Translations under genes and position numbers: made by a program
In this document: positions 7,597-17,152 of the stretch, in pieces
Position numbering within the stretch: position 1 is the stretch's first letter
How the letters are laid out: every line of letters starts with the position of its first letter
Assembly: GCA_905221605.1 (NCBI GenBank)
Contig: CAJNDS010001415.1
Location: 1-19,788 of the forward strand
Direction: 5' to 3'
Source of the DNA: Symbiodinium natans
Lineage: Eukaryota > Sar > Dinophyceae > Suessiales > Symbiodiniaceae
DNA length: 19,788 bases
Notes under the pieces: model-generated
Seen by the model: only the letters and a program-made list of their open reading frames with translations
Told to the model about the DNA's origin: nothing
The model's database searches: none

Positions 7597-8094
7597 ATGG
7601 TCCTAAACTATAAACGCTTCTATAGTTTAGGAGCCAACCTTTATAGTTTAGCGCCTAAACTATAAACGTCTATAGTTTAGGAGCCACTCTTTATAATTTA
7701 GTGCCTAAACTATAAACGTCTATAGTTTAGGAGCCCCTCTTTATAGTTTAGCGCCTAAACTATAAACGTTTACAGTTTCGGAGCCCCTCTTTATAGTTTA
7801 GCGCCTAAACTATAAACGTTTACAGTTTAGGAGCCCCCCTTTATAGTTTAGCGCCTAAACTATAAACGTTTACAGTTTAGGAGCCCCTCTTTATAGTTTA
7901 GCGCCTAAACTATAAACGTTTACAGTTTCGGAGCCCCTCTTTATAGTTTAGCGCCTAAACTATAAACGTCTATAGTTTTGGAGCCACTCTTTATAGTTTA
8001 GCGCCTAGACTATAAGCGTTTACAGTTTAGGAGCCCCTCTTTATAGTTTAGCGCCTAAACTATAAACGTTTACAGTTTAGGAGCCCCCCTTTAT
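7597..8094 (+). repeat. Block C second part, truncated by deletion (unit 2)
   Basis: Roughly ten 50-bp monomers that follow unit 1 closely, including the CTAGACTATAAGCG variant. The array then ends abruptly at CCCCCCTTTAT and joins TGTAAACGGTACCC of block D. The degenerate right edge of the array, with its CTAGTAAGG marker monomer, is missing. Confidence 0.88.
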
Positions 8095-8860
8095 TGTAAA
8101 CGGTACCCCCACGCGGATTTTCGGACTTTGGCTAAACTATAAACGTCTTTAGTTTAGGGGCCACTTTCTATAGTTTGGCACCTAAACTGCAAGCGGTGCC
8201 CCCACGCGGATTTTCGGACTTTGGCTAAGCTATAAACACCTATAGTTTTAGGGGTCACTTTCTATAGTTTGGCACCTGAACTGTAAATTGTAACCTCACG
8301 TGGATTTTCGGACTTTTGCGAACCTATAAACGTCTATAGTTTAGGGGCACTTTCAAACTGTAAGCAGTACCCCCGCGCGGATTTTCGGACTTTGGTTAAA
8401 CTATAAACGTTTATAGTTTAGGGGCGACTTTCTATTGTTCGGCACTTACACTATAAATGGTACCCCCGCGCGGATTTTCGACTGTGGCTACACTATAAAC
8501 GTTGAAAGTTTGGGGCACTTTCTATAGTTTGGCACCTAAACTGTAAACGTTACCCCTACACGGGTTTTCGGACTTTGGCTAAACTATAAACGTCTATAGT
8601 TCAGGGGCCTCTTTCTATAGTTCGGCACCTAAGCTATATATGGTACCCCCACGCGGATTTTCGGACTTTGGCTAAACTATAAACGTCGAAAGTTTGGGGC
8701 CACTTTCTACAGTTTGGCACCTAAACTGCAAACGCTACCCCCACGCGGATTTTCGGACTTTGGTTAAACTATAAGCGTCTATAATTTAGGGGCCACTTTC
8801 TATAGTTTGGCACTTGAACTGTAAACGGTACCCCACGCGGATTTTCGGACTTTGGCTAAG
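8095..8860 (+). repeat. Block D, shortened 93-bp repeats (unit 2)
   Basis: Starts inside a 93-bp monomer at the 8094/8095 junction and then follows unit 1 from its base 3233 onward. The diverged monomer CTGTAAATTGTAACCTCACG, shared by all units, is at about 8281-8300. About eight monomers remain. Confidence 0.88.
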
Positions 8861-8877
8861 CCATGCTAAGTCATAAA

Positions 8878-9051
8878 CAAGGTGGAGGCAACGCGCAAGG
8901 AAGGTGGAAGCAAGTGGAAACAAGGTGGAAGCAAGGTGGCAGCAAGATGGAAGCAAGGTTGAAGAACGGTAGAAGCAAGGTGGAAGCAAGGTGGAAGCAA
9001 AGTGCAAGCAACGTGGAAGCGAGCTGGAAGCAAGGTGGAAGCAGGGTGGAA
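8878..9051 (+). repeat. Block E, 11-bp minisatellite (unit 2)
   Basis: Same length and variant order as the unit 1 array, as far as I can see base for base. The overlying ATG frame (8863-9333) is also open here, with two amino-acid changes in the F part. In a block this similar, that has no weight as coding evidence. Confidence 0.9.
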
Positions 9052-9910
9052 TCACTAGCTACGGTCAGCCGCCGCCGATGTTTTTCCCCCCGGGCGCAAA
9101 ACCTCCAATCAATGAACGGTTTTCCCCCGGGACGCAAAACCTCCGGTCTTTCCATGCTCGCAAAACCTCCAATCGACACAGAAATGCTTCGCGGATCTAC
9201 AGGAGGCGTAAAGCCTCCAATCAATTCAAAGATGGTTTTCCCTCGGCCGCAAAACCTCCAATCAATGCAACGGTCTTTCCCCCGGGCGCAAAACCTCCGG
9301 TTGGCCCAAATGGCTTCGCGATTCATATGTTGATAGAGCACGAGAACGGTGCTCAAAAGCTACATCCAACCAGTGATGTCTTTCCCCCGACAGCACCTCG
9401 GATCTGTATCCTGATATAGCACAAGTACCGGGCTTAATACCTGCCTTTGGTGTCGTGCCAGGACGGTGCTTAAACGCTGCCTTTCCCCCGCCGATGTTTT
9501 TCTCCCGGGCGCAAAACCTCCAATCAACGCACCGGTCTTTCCCCCGGGCATGAAACCTCCCTGCTGGCAAAACCTCCGGTCGACCCAAAAAAAAAGCATC
9601 GCGGATTTACATGCTGATAGAGCACAAGTACGGTGCTCAAGAGCTACGTCTAACAAGCGACGTCCTCCTCTGACAGCAGAACCTCCAATCAACTCGCGGT
9701 CGACCCACCTGTGGATTGATATAGTACAAGTGCCGGGCTCGAAAGCTACGGTCAACCACCGATGTCTTCCCCCGGGCAGAAACCTCCGTTCGACCCAAAC
9801 ATGCTCTTCGGTTTTCTTTGTGATCTGAGCACCAGTACGGTGCTTAAAAGCTACGGTCAACCATCGGTCTCTTTTCCCCTGGGCGCAAAACCTCCGGTTG
9901 ACCCCCCTGC
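9052..9910 (+). repeat. Block F, degenerate GC-rich repeats (unit 2)
   Basis: Matches unit 1 with few substitutions, such as CTCGGCCGC for CTCGGGCGC near 9242. Hairpins GAGCAC/GTGCTC lie at 9336-9354 and 9620-9638. A third, AGCACC-AGTAC-GGTGCT, is intact at 9828-9844, where unit 1 has a 6-bp loss. That indel changes the minus-strand open frame (166 codons here, 197 in unit 1). Confidence 0.82.
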
Positions 9911-9970
9911 AGGACTAGCAGGCTGCAAGAGGACTAAGATCGCGGTGGAACAAACAAGCAACTTTGACTA

Positions 9971-9985
9971 GGGTGTAATACACCC
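9971..9985. other. 15-bp dyad GGGTGTA-A-TACACCC (unit 2)
   Basis: Identical to the unit 1 dyad. Confidence 0.55.
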
Positions 9986-10030
9986 CGACAAGAACGCATA
10001 CAAGAAGGTGAGTGAGAAAAAAACAAGAGA

Positions 10031-10056
10031 GTTTCCTAAACATGAGTTTAGGAAAC
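10031..10056. other. Hairpin with telomere-like arms (unit 2)
   Basis: Perfect 11-bp arms GTTTCCTAAAC/GTTTAGGAAAC around ATGA, as in unit 1. Confidence 0.65.
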
Positions 10057-10244
10057 TAAACCCTAAAAGGCGGAGCTGGCTAAGGGTGGGAGCCGCACTT
10101 GACGGCGCGGGAGGGAAACGCGTGAAATGATGTGGCCGAAGCAAGGCCCCATTCTCGGTGGCCTTGAGCGTGCTCCGGAACCGAAACAAATTTCAAGTTT
10201 GTTCGCCCGTCCGGCCATGTCATATCCTTCTCCAGCTTCGGCGC

Positions 10245-10434
10245 AAACCCTAAACCCTAAACCCTAAACCCTAAACCCTAAACCCTAAACCCTAAACCCT
10301 AAACCCTAAACCCTAAACCCCTAAACCCCTAAACACCTAAACCCTAAACCCTAAACCCTAAACCCTAAACCCTAAACCCTAAACCCTAAACCCTAAACCC
10401 TAAACCCTAAAACCTTAAACCCTAAACCCTAAAC
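10245..10434 (+). repeat. Block H, interstitial CCCTAAA tract (unit 2, 190 bp)
   Basis: The shortest telomeric tract. Its variants differ from those of unit 1: two CCCCTAAA octamers and a CACCTAAA near 10317-10339, and AAAACCTTAAACC near 10409-10421. Orientation is the same as in units 1 and 3. Confidence 0.97.
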
Positions 10435-10442
10435 TCAGGCGT

Positions 10443-10478
10443 GGCTGGTGGGGGAGCTTCGCTCCTTTCCCACCAGCC
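10443..10478. other. Strong GC-rich stem-loop at unit 2/3 boundary
   Basis: Identical 15-bp stem with TTT bulge and TTC loop, again 8 bp after the CCCTAAA tract. Confidence 0.75.
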
Positions 10479-10644
10479 GAGCCGCCCAAAGCAAGTGGCT
10501 GCATGGGCATCGCACATACAATATGCCTATACAGCAGTTCAACTGTCTTACCAGAGAGCGTGCCGTGCCACCGCTAGGCAGTGGAGCGGTGTCAGTACTG
10601 ACAATATATTATATATATACCCCAAAACCTGCCCGAAATCACGG
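10473..10644 (+). repeat. Block A leader, unit 3
   Basis: 172-bp leader with no indel compared with unit 2. It has C, as in unit 1, at the first variable site and G, as in unit 2, at the second. Confidence 0.85.
10569..10603. other. Paired dyads in leader (unit 3)
   Basis: CACCGCT/AGCGGTG overlapping TGTCAGTACTGACA (10590-10603), unchanged, followed by the TATA-rich run. Confidence 0.6.
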
Positions 10645-11532
10645 TTAAACTATAAAGATTTCTATAGTTTTGCGTCTAAACTATAAACGTTTATAGTTTA
10701 GGCTTTATAGTTTTGGCTCTAAACTATAGACGTTTATAGTTTAGCGTCTATAGTTTAGGGCTTTATAGTTTAGGCTTTATAGTTTAGAGGCTAAACTATA
10801 AACGTCTATAGTTTAGGAGTCAGGCTTTATAGTTTAGCGCCGAAACTATAGACGTTTATAGTTTAGGCTCTAGAGTTTGGGGCTCTATAGTTTAGGGCAA
10901 AATCCAGAAATTGGAGGCAGCATTTCCGGCATCGAATTCTGTACTAAAAAATCGCATTTTGAAGCTCGGTCCAGGCCAATCCTGGGGGACCCCCCACGGA
11001 TGGTCCTAAACTATAAACGCTTCTATAGTTTAGGAGCCAGCCTTTATAGTTTAGCGGCTAAACTATAAACGTCTATAGTTTAGGGGTCAGGCTTTATAGT
11101 TTAGCGCCGAAACTATAAACGTTTATAGTTTAGGCTCTAGAGTTTGGGGCTCTATAGTTTAGGGCAAAATCCAGAAATTGGAGGCAGCATTTCCGGCATC
11201 GATTTCTATACTAAAAAATCGCATTTTGAAGCTCGGTCCAGGCCAATCCTGGGGGACCCCCCACGGATGGTCCTAAACTATAAACGTTTCTATAATTTGG
11301 GAGCCAACCTTTATAGTTTAGCGGCTAAACTATAAACGTCTATAGTTTAGGAGTCAGGCTTTATAGTTTAGCGCCGAAACTATAGACGTTTATAGTTTAG
11401 GCTCTAGAGTTTGGGGCTCTATAGTTTAGGGCAAAATCCAGAAATTGGAGGCGCATTTCCGGCATCGATTTCTGTACTAAAAAATCGCATTTTGAAGCTC
11501 GGTCCAGGCCAATCCTGGGGGACCCCCCACGG
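10645..11532 (+). repeat. Block B, 267-bp repeats with three cores (unit 3)
   Basis: Cores at 10899-10999, 11166-11266 and 11433-11532. The third lacks one A (GAGGCGCATTT for GAGGCAGCATTT), which breaks the 63-codon open frame seen in the other copies. The first has GAATTC in place of GATTTC. There are no fourth and fifth cores in this unit. Confidence 0.9.
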
Positions 11533-13217
11533 CTGGTTCTAAACTATAAACGTTTCTATAGTTTGGGAGTCAACCTTTATAGTTTAGCGGCTAAACTATA
11601 AACGTCTATAGTTTAGGAGTCAGGCTTTATAGTTTAGCGCCGAAACTATAAACGTCTATAGTTTAAGAGCCCCTCTTTATAGTTTAGCGCCTAAACTATA
11701 AACGTCTATAGTTTCGGAGCCATTCTTTACAGTTTAGCGCCTAAACTATAAACGTTTACAGTTTAGGAGCCCCTCTTTATAGTTTAGCGCCTAAACTATA
11801 AACGTCTATAGTTTAGGAGCCACTCTTTATAGTTTAGCGCCTAAACTATAAACGTTTACAGTTCAGGAGCCCCTCTTTATAGTTTAGCGCCTAAACTATA
11901 AACGTCTATAGTTTAGGAGCCACTCTTTATAGTTTAGCGCCTAAACTATAGACGTCTATAGCTTAGGAGCCACTCTTTATAGTTTAGCGCCTAAACTATA
12001 AACGTTTACAGTTTTTTTTTAGCCACTCTTTATAGTTTACCACCTAAACTATAAACGTCTATAGTTTGGGGTCCATTCTTTATAGTTTAGCGCCTAAACT
12101 ATAAACGTTTACAGTTTAGGAGCCACTCTTTATAGTTTAGCGCCTAAACTATAAACGTTTACAGTTTAGGAGCCCCTCTTTATAGTTTAGCGCCTAAACT
12201 ATAAACGTCTATAGTTTCGGAGCCATTCTTTATAGTTTAGCGCCTAAACTATAAACGTTTACAGCTTAGGAGCCCCTCTTTATAGCTTAGCGCCTAAACT
12301 ATAAACGTTTACAGTTTAGGAGCCACTCTTTATAGTTTAGCGCCTAAACGATAAACGTCTATAGTTTCGGAGCCACTCTTTATAGTTTAGCGCCTAAACT
12401 ATAAACGTCTATAGTTTAGGAGCCACTCTTTATAGTTTAGCGCCTAAACTATAAACGTCTATAGTTTCGGAGGCAGTCTTTATAGTTTAGCGCCTAAACT
12501 ATAAACGTCGATAGTTTCGGAGCCATGCTTTATAGTTTAGCGCCGAAACTATAAACGTCTATAGTTTCAGAGCCCCTTTTTGTAGTTTAGCGCCTAAACT
12601 ATAAACGTCTATAGTTTCGGAGCCATTCTTTATAGTTTAGCGCCTAAACTATAAACGTTTACAGTTTAGGAGCCCCTCTTTATAGTTTAGCGCCTAAACT
12701 ATAAACGTCTATAGTTTAGGAGCCACTCTTTATAGTTTAGCGCCTAAACTATAAACGTCTTTAATTTAGGAGCCCCTCTCTATAGTTTAGCGCCTAAACG
12801 ATAAACGTCTATAATTTAGGAGCCCCTCTTTATAGTTTAGCGCCTAAACTATAAACGTCTATAGTTTCGGAGCCACTCTTTATAGTTTAGGGCCTAGACA
12901 ATAAGCGTTTACAGTTTAGGAGCCCCTCTTTATAGTTTAGCGCCTAAACTATAAACGTTTACAGTTTAGGAGCCCCCCTTTATAGTTTAGCCCCTAAACT
13001 ATAGACGTCTATAGTTTAAGAGCCACTCTTTATAGTTTAGCGCCTAAACTAGTAAGGTCCATAGGTCAGAAGCCAACCTGTATAGTTCAGCGCCTCAACT
13101 ATAAACGTCTATAGTTTAGGAGCCAAGCTTGATAGTTTAGCGCCTAAACTATAAACGTCTATAGTTTAGGAGCCGCTCTTATAGTTTAACGCCAACACTA
13201 CAAACGTCTACAGTTTA
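11533..13217 (+). repeat. Block C, uninterrupted 50-bp dyad satellite (unit 3)
   Basis: The longest satellite stretch, about 1.7 kb or some 33 monomers of 50 bp. Private changes include a run of nine T (12012-12020) replacing the usual AGG after the dyad, followed by TTTACCACC and GGGGTCC monomers. The right edge shows the same degenerate marker monomer (CTAGTAAGGTCCATAGGTCAG, about 13048) as units 1 and 4. Confidence 0.92.
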
Positions 13218-14347
13218 TAGGGGTCGCTTTCTATAGTTTGGCATAAACGGTACCCCCGCGGGCCTAAACTGTGAACGGTACCCCCACGCGGATTTTCGGA
13301 CATTGGCTAAACTATAAACGTCGAACATTTGGGGCCACTTTCTACAGTTTGTGCAAAACGGTACCCCCTACGCGGATTTGCGGACTTTGGCTACACTGTA
13401 AGCGTCTATAGCTTAGGGGCCACTGTCTATAGTTTGGCACCTGATCTGTAAACGGTGCCCTCACGCGGATTTTCGGATGTTGGCCTAGACTGTAAACGGT
13501 ACCCCCACGCGCATTTTCGGCCTTTGGCTGAACTATAAACGTCGACAGTTTTTGGGGCCACCTTCTACAGTTTGGCGCCTAAACTGTAAACGGTACCCCC
13601 ACGCGGATTTTCGGACTTTGGCTAAACTATAAACGTCTTTAGTTTAGGGGCCACTTTCTATAGTTTGGCACCTAAACTGCAAGCGGTGCCCCCACGCGGA
13701 TTTTCGGACTTTGGCTAAGCTATAAACACCTATAGTTTTAGGGGTCACTTTCTATAGTTTGGCACCTGAACTGTAAATTGTAACCTCACGTGGATTTTCG
13801 GACTTTTGCGAACCTATAAACGTCTATAGTTTAGGGGCACTTTCAAACTGTAAGCGGTACCCCCGCGCGGATTTTCGGACTTTGGCTAAACTATAAACGT
13901 TTATAGCTTAGGGGCGACTTTCTATTGTTCGGCACTTAACTATAAATGGTACCCCCGCGCGGATTCGACTGTGGCTACACTATAAACGTTGAAAGTTTGG
14001 GGCCACTTTCTATAGTTTGCCACCTAAACTGTAAACGTTACCCCCACACGGGTTTTCGGACTTTGGCTAAACTATAAACGTCTATAGTTCAGGGGCCACT
14101 TTCTATAGTTCGGCACCTAAACTATATATGGTACCCCCACGCGGTTTTTCGGACTTTGGCTAAACTATAAACGTTGAAAGTTTGGGGCCACTTTCTACAG
14201 TTTGGCACCTAAACTGCAAACGCTACCCCCACGCGGATTTTCGGACTTTGTTTAAACTATAAGCGTCTATAATTTAGGGGCCACTTTCTATAGTTTGGCA
14301 CTTGAACTGTAAACGGTACCCCACGCGGATTTCCGGACTTTGGCTAA
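13218..14347 (+). repeat. Block D, 93-bp repeats with 205-bp deletion (unit 3)
   Basis: Same monomers as in unit 1, but TTCTACAGTTT joins GTGCAAAACGGTACCC directly at 13350/13351. That removes the sequence matching unit 1 bases 2794-2998, about two monomers. A shorter GCGGATTCGACTG form (losing TTT) near 13960 is shared with unit 4. Confidence 0.88.
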
Positions 14348-14365
14348 GCCATGCTAAGTCATAAA

Positions 14366-14550
14366 CAAGGTGGAGGCAACGTGCAAGGAAGGTGGAAGCA
14401 AGCGGAAACAAGGTGGAAGGAAGGTGGAAGCAAGGTGGCAGCAAGATGGAAGCAAGGTTGAAGAACGGTAGAAGCAAGGTGGAAGCAAGGTGGAAGCAAA
14501 GTGCAAGCAACGTGGAAGCGAGCTGGAAGCAAGGTGGAAGCAGGGTGGAA
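14366..14550 (+). repeat. Block E, 11-bp minisatellite with one extra monomer (unit 3)
   Basis: Eleven bases longer than in units 1 and 2, through an added AAGGTGGAAGG-type monomer near 14411-14431. This shifts the ATG frame that begins at 14351 into a TGA at 14459-14461, so the 156-codon frame of the other units is destroyed here. Confidence 0.9.
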
Positions 14551-15457
14551 TCACTAGCTACGGTCAGCCGCCGCCGATGTTTTTCCCCCCGGGGGCAAAA
14601 CCTCCAATCAATGAACGGTTTTCCCCCGGGACGCAAAACCTCCGGTCTTTCCATGCTCGCAAAACCTCCAATCGACACAGAAATGCTTCGCGGATCTACA
14701 GGAGGCGTAAAGCCTCCAATCAATTCAAAGATAGTTTTCCCTCGGGCGCAAAACCTCCAATCAATGCAACGGTCTTTCCCCCGGGCGCAAAACCTCCGGT
14801 GGGCCCAAATGGCTTCGCGATTCATATGTTGATAGAGCACGAGAACGGTGCTCAAAAGCTACATCCAACCAGTGATGTCTTTCCCCCGACAGCACCTCGG
14901 ATCTGTATCCTGATATAGCACAAGTACCGGGCTTAATACCTGCCTTTGGTGTCGTGCCAGGACGGTGCTTAAACGCTGCCTTTCCCCCGCCGATGTTTTT
15001 CTCCCGGGCGCAAAACCTTCAATCAACGCAACGGTCTTTCCCCCAGGCATGAACCTCCCTGCTGGCACAATCAACGCAACGGTCTTTCTCCCGGGCATAA
15101 AACCTCCCTGCTGGCAAAACCTCCGGTCGACCCAAAAAAATGCTTCGCGGATGGACACGCTGATAGAGCACAAGTACGGTGCTCAAGAGCTACGTCTAAC
15201 AAGCGACGTCCTCCTCCCGACAGCAGAACCTCCAATCAACTCGCGGTCGACCCACCTGTGGATTGACATAACACAAGTACCGGGCTCGAAAGCTACGGTC
15301 AACCACCGACGTCTTCCCCCGGGCAGAAACCTCCGTTCGACCCAAACATGCTCTTCGGTTTTCTTTGTGATCTGAGCACCAGTACGGTGCTTAACAGCTA
15401 CGGTCAACCATCGGCCTCTTTCCCCCGGGTGCAAAACCTCCGGTTGACCCCCCCTGC
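14551..15457 (+). repeat. Block F, degenerate GC-rich repeats with extra duplication (unit 3)
   Basis: As in unit 1 but with a 48-bp tandem duplication: AATCAACGCAACGGTCTTTC occurs at 15021 and again at 15069. Hairpins lie at 14835-14853, 15166-15184 and 15375-15391. The duplication and nearby substitutions reduce the minus-strand frame to 104 codons. Confidence 0.82.
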
Positions 15458-15516
15458 AAGACTAGCAGGCTGCAAGAGGACTAAGATCGTGGTGGAACAA
15501 ACAAGCAACTTTGACT

Positions 15517-15531
15517 AGGTGTAATACACCT
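15517..15531. other. 15-bp dyad AGGTGTA-A-TACACCT (unit 3)
   Basis: Counterpart of the GGGTGTA-A-TACACCC dyad. One G is lost on the left and a C is replaced by T on the right. The outer pair becomes A-T and the 7-bp arms stay perfect. Confidence 0.55.
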
Positions 15532-15576
15532 CGACAAGAACGCATACAAGAAGGGCGGTGAGAAAAAAACAAGAGA

Positions 15577-15602
15577 GTTTCCTAAACATGAGTTTAGAAA
15601 AC
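15577..15602. other. Hairpin with telomere-like arms, one mismatch (unit 3)
   Basis: GTTTCCTAAAC and GTTTAGAAAAC around ATGA. One G-to-A change leaves an A-C mismatch in the stem, so this hairpin is not strictly kept. Confidence 0.6.
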
Positions 15603-15790
15603 TAAACCCTAAAAGGCGGAGCTGGCTAAGGGTGGGAGCCGCACTTGACGGCGCGGGAGGGAAACGCGTGAAATGATGTGGCCGAAGCAAGGCCCCATTC
15701 TCGGTGGCCCTGAGCGTGCTCCGGAACCGAAACAAATTTCAAGTTTGTTCGCCCGTCCGGCCATGTCATATCCTTCTCCAGCTTCGGCGC

Positions 15791-16053
15791 AAACCCTAAA
15801 CCCTAAACCCTAAACCCTAAACCCTAAACCCTAAACCCTAAACCCTAAACCCTAAACCCTAAACCCTAAACCCTAAACCCTAAACCCTAAACCCTAAACC
15901 CTAAACCCTAAACCCCAAACCCCAAACCCCAAACCCCAAACCCCAAACCCGAAACCCGAAACCCTAAACCCCAAACCCCAAACCCCAAACCCCAAACCCT
16001 AAACCCTAAACCCTAAACCCTAAACCCTAAACCCTAAACCCTAAACCCTAAAC
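15791..16053 (+). repeat. Block H, interstitial CCCTAAA tract with CCCCAAA/CCCGAAA block (unit 3, 263 bp)
   Basis: Perfect CCCTAAA heptamers flank an 84-bp variant block at 15913-15996. It reads as five CCCCAAA, two CCCGAAA, one CCCTAAA and four CCCCAAA. All keep the 7-bp phase and vary only at base 4. The other two tracts have no such block. Confidence 0.97.
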
Positions 16054-16061
16054 TCAGGCGT

Positions 16062-16097
16062 GGCTGGTGGGGGAGCTTCGCTCCTTTCCCACCAGCC
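16062..16097. other. Strong GC-rich stem-loop at unit 3/4 boundary
   Basis: Third identical copy of the 15-bp bulged stem-loop, 8 bp after the CCCTAAA tract. Confidence 0.75.
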
Positions 16098-16263
16098 GAG
16101 CCGCCCAAAGCAAGTGGCTGCATGGGCATCGCACATACAATATGCTTATACAGCAGTTCAACTGTCTTACCAGAGAGCGTGCCGTGCCACCGCTAGGCAG
16201 TGGAGCGGTGTCAGTACTGACAATATATTATATATATACCCCAAAACCTGCCCGAAATCACGG
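16092..16263 (+). repeat. Block A leader, unit 4
   Basis: 172-bp leader with no indel. A private TATGCTTATAC replaces TATGCCTATAC. Confidence 0.85.
16188..16222. other. Paired dyads in leader (unit 4)
   Basis: CACCGCT/AGCGGTG overlapping TGTCAGTACTGACA (16209-16222), the fourth unchanged copy. Confidence 0.6.
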
Positions 16264-17152
16264 TTAAACTATAAATATTTCTATAGTTTTGCGTCTAAAC
16301 TATAAACGTTTATAGTTTAGGCTCTATAGTTTTGGCTCTAAACTATAGACGTTTATAGTTTAGCGTCTATAGTTTAGGGCTTTATAGTTTAGGCTTTATA
16401 GTTTAGCGGCTAAACTATAAACGTCTATAGTTTAGGAGTCAGGCTTTATAGTTTAGCGCCGAAACTATAGACGTATATAGTTTAGGCTCTAGAGTTTGGG
16501 GCTCTATAGTTTAGGGCAAAATCCAGAAATTGGAGGCAGCATTTCCGGCATCGATTTCTGTACTAAAAAATCGCATTTTGAAGCTCGGTCCAGGCCAATC
16601 CTGGGGGACCCCCCACGGATGGTCCTAAACTATAAACGCTTCTATAGTTTAGGAGCCAGCCTTTATAGTTTAGCGGCTAAACTATAAACGTCTATAGTTT
16701 AGGGGTCAGGCTTTATAGTTTAGCGCCGAAACTATAAACGTTTATAGTTTAGGCTCTAGAGTTTGGGGCTCTATAGTTTAGGGCAAAATCCAGAAATTGG
16801 AGGCAGCATTTCCGGCATCGATTTCTATACTAAAAAATCGCATTTTGAAGCTCGGTCCAGGCCAATCCTGGGGGACCCCCCACGGCTGGTCCTAAACTAT
16901 AAACGTTTCTATAATTTGGGAGCCAACCTTTATAGTTTAGCGGCTAAACTATAAACGTCTATAGTTTAGGAGTCAGGCTTTATAGTTTAGCGCCGAAACT
17001 ATAGACGTTTATAGTTTAGGCTCTAGAGTTTGGGGCTCTATAGTTTAGGGCAAAATCCAGAAATTGGAGGCAGCATTTCCGGCATCGATTTCTGTACTAA
17101 AAAATCGCATTTTGAAGCTCGGTCCAGGCCAATCCTGGGGGACCCCCCACGG
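16264..17152 (+). repeat. Block B, 267-bp repeats with three cores (unit 4)
   Basis: Cores at 16518-16618, 16785-16885 and 17052-17152. The second shares TTTCTATAC with the second core of unit 3, again linking these two units. The third keeps the A that unit 3 lost. Confidence 0.9.

Larger units (their letters stand above)
9911..10244 (+). repeat. Block G, unique flank (unit 2)
   Basis: Essentially identical to the unit 1 copy at an offset of 4870 bp. It opens at the CCTGC/GCAGG hairpin (9906-9922), with a telo-box at 10058-10068. It ends at GCTTCGGCGC, where the CCCTAAA tract starts. Confidence 0.75.
5699..10472 (+). repeat. Higher-order tandem repeat unit 2 (4774 bp)
   Basis: Same block order and orientation as unit 1 and closest to it in structure: five 101-bp cores, and E and F blocks that match almost base for base. 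It is 924 bp shorter. About 805 bp of this is one deletion whose junction lies at 8094/8095, corresponding to unit 1 bases 2428-3232. A further 96 bp comes from a shorter CCCTAAA tract. The remainder is small copy-number change in the 50-bp array. Confidence 0.95.
15458..15790 (+). repeat. Block G, unique flank (unit 3)
   Basis: Same flank with slightly more change than units 1 and 2 show between themselves, including GAAGGGCGGTGAG for GAAGGTGAGTGAG near 15551. It opens at the CCTGC/GCAGG hairpin (15453-15469), with a telo-box at 15604-15614. Confidence 0.75.
10473..16091 (+). repeat. Higher-order tandem repeat unit 3 (5619 bp)
   Basis: Third head-to-tail unit. It differs in type from units 1 and 2: it has three 101-bp cores instead of five and a single uninterrupted 50-bp array of about 1.7 kb. 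It lacks about 205 bp of block D (junction 13350/13351, corresponding to unit 1 bases 2794-2998). It also has one extra 11-bp minisatellite monomer and an extra 48-bp duplication in block F. It shares the core number and the D deletion with unit 4, so the two look like sister copies. Confidence 0.95.

Noticed and set aside
11533-13217. CRISPR array
   Set aside because: The 50-bp repeats are directly contiguous, with no unique spacers. The short spacer-like part is itself repeated, and the context is eukaryotic telomeric sequence.
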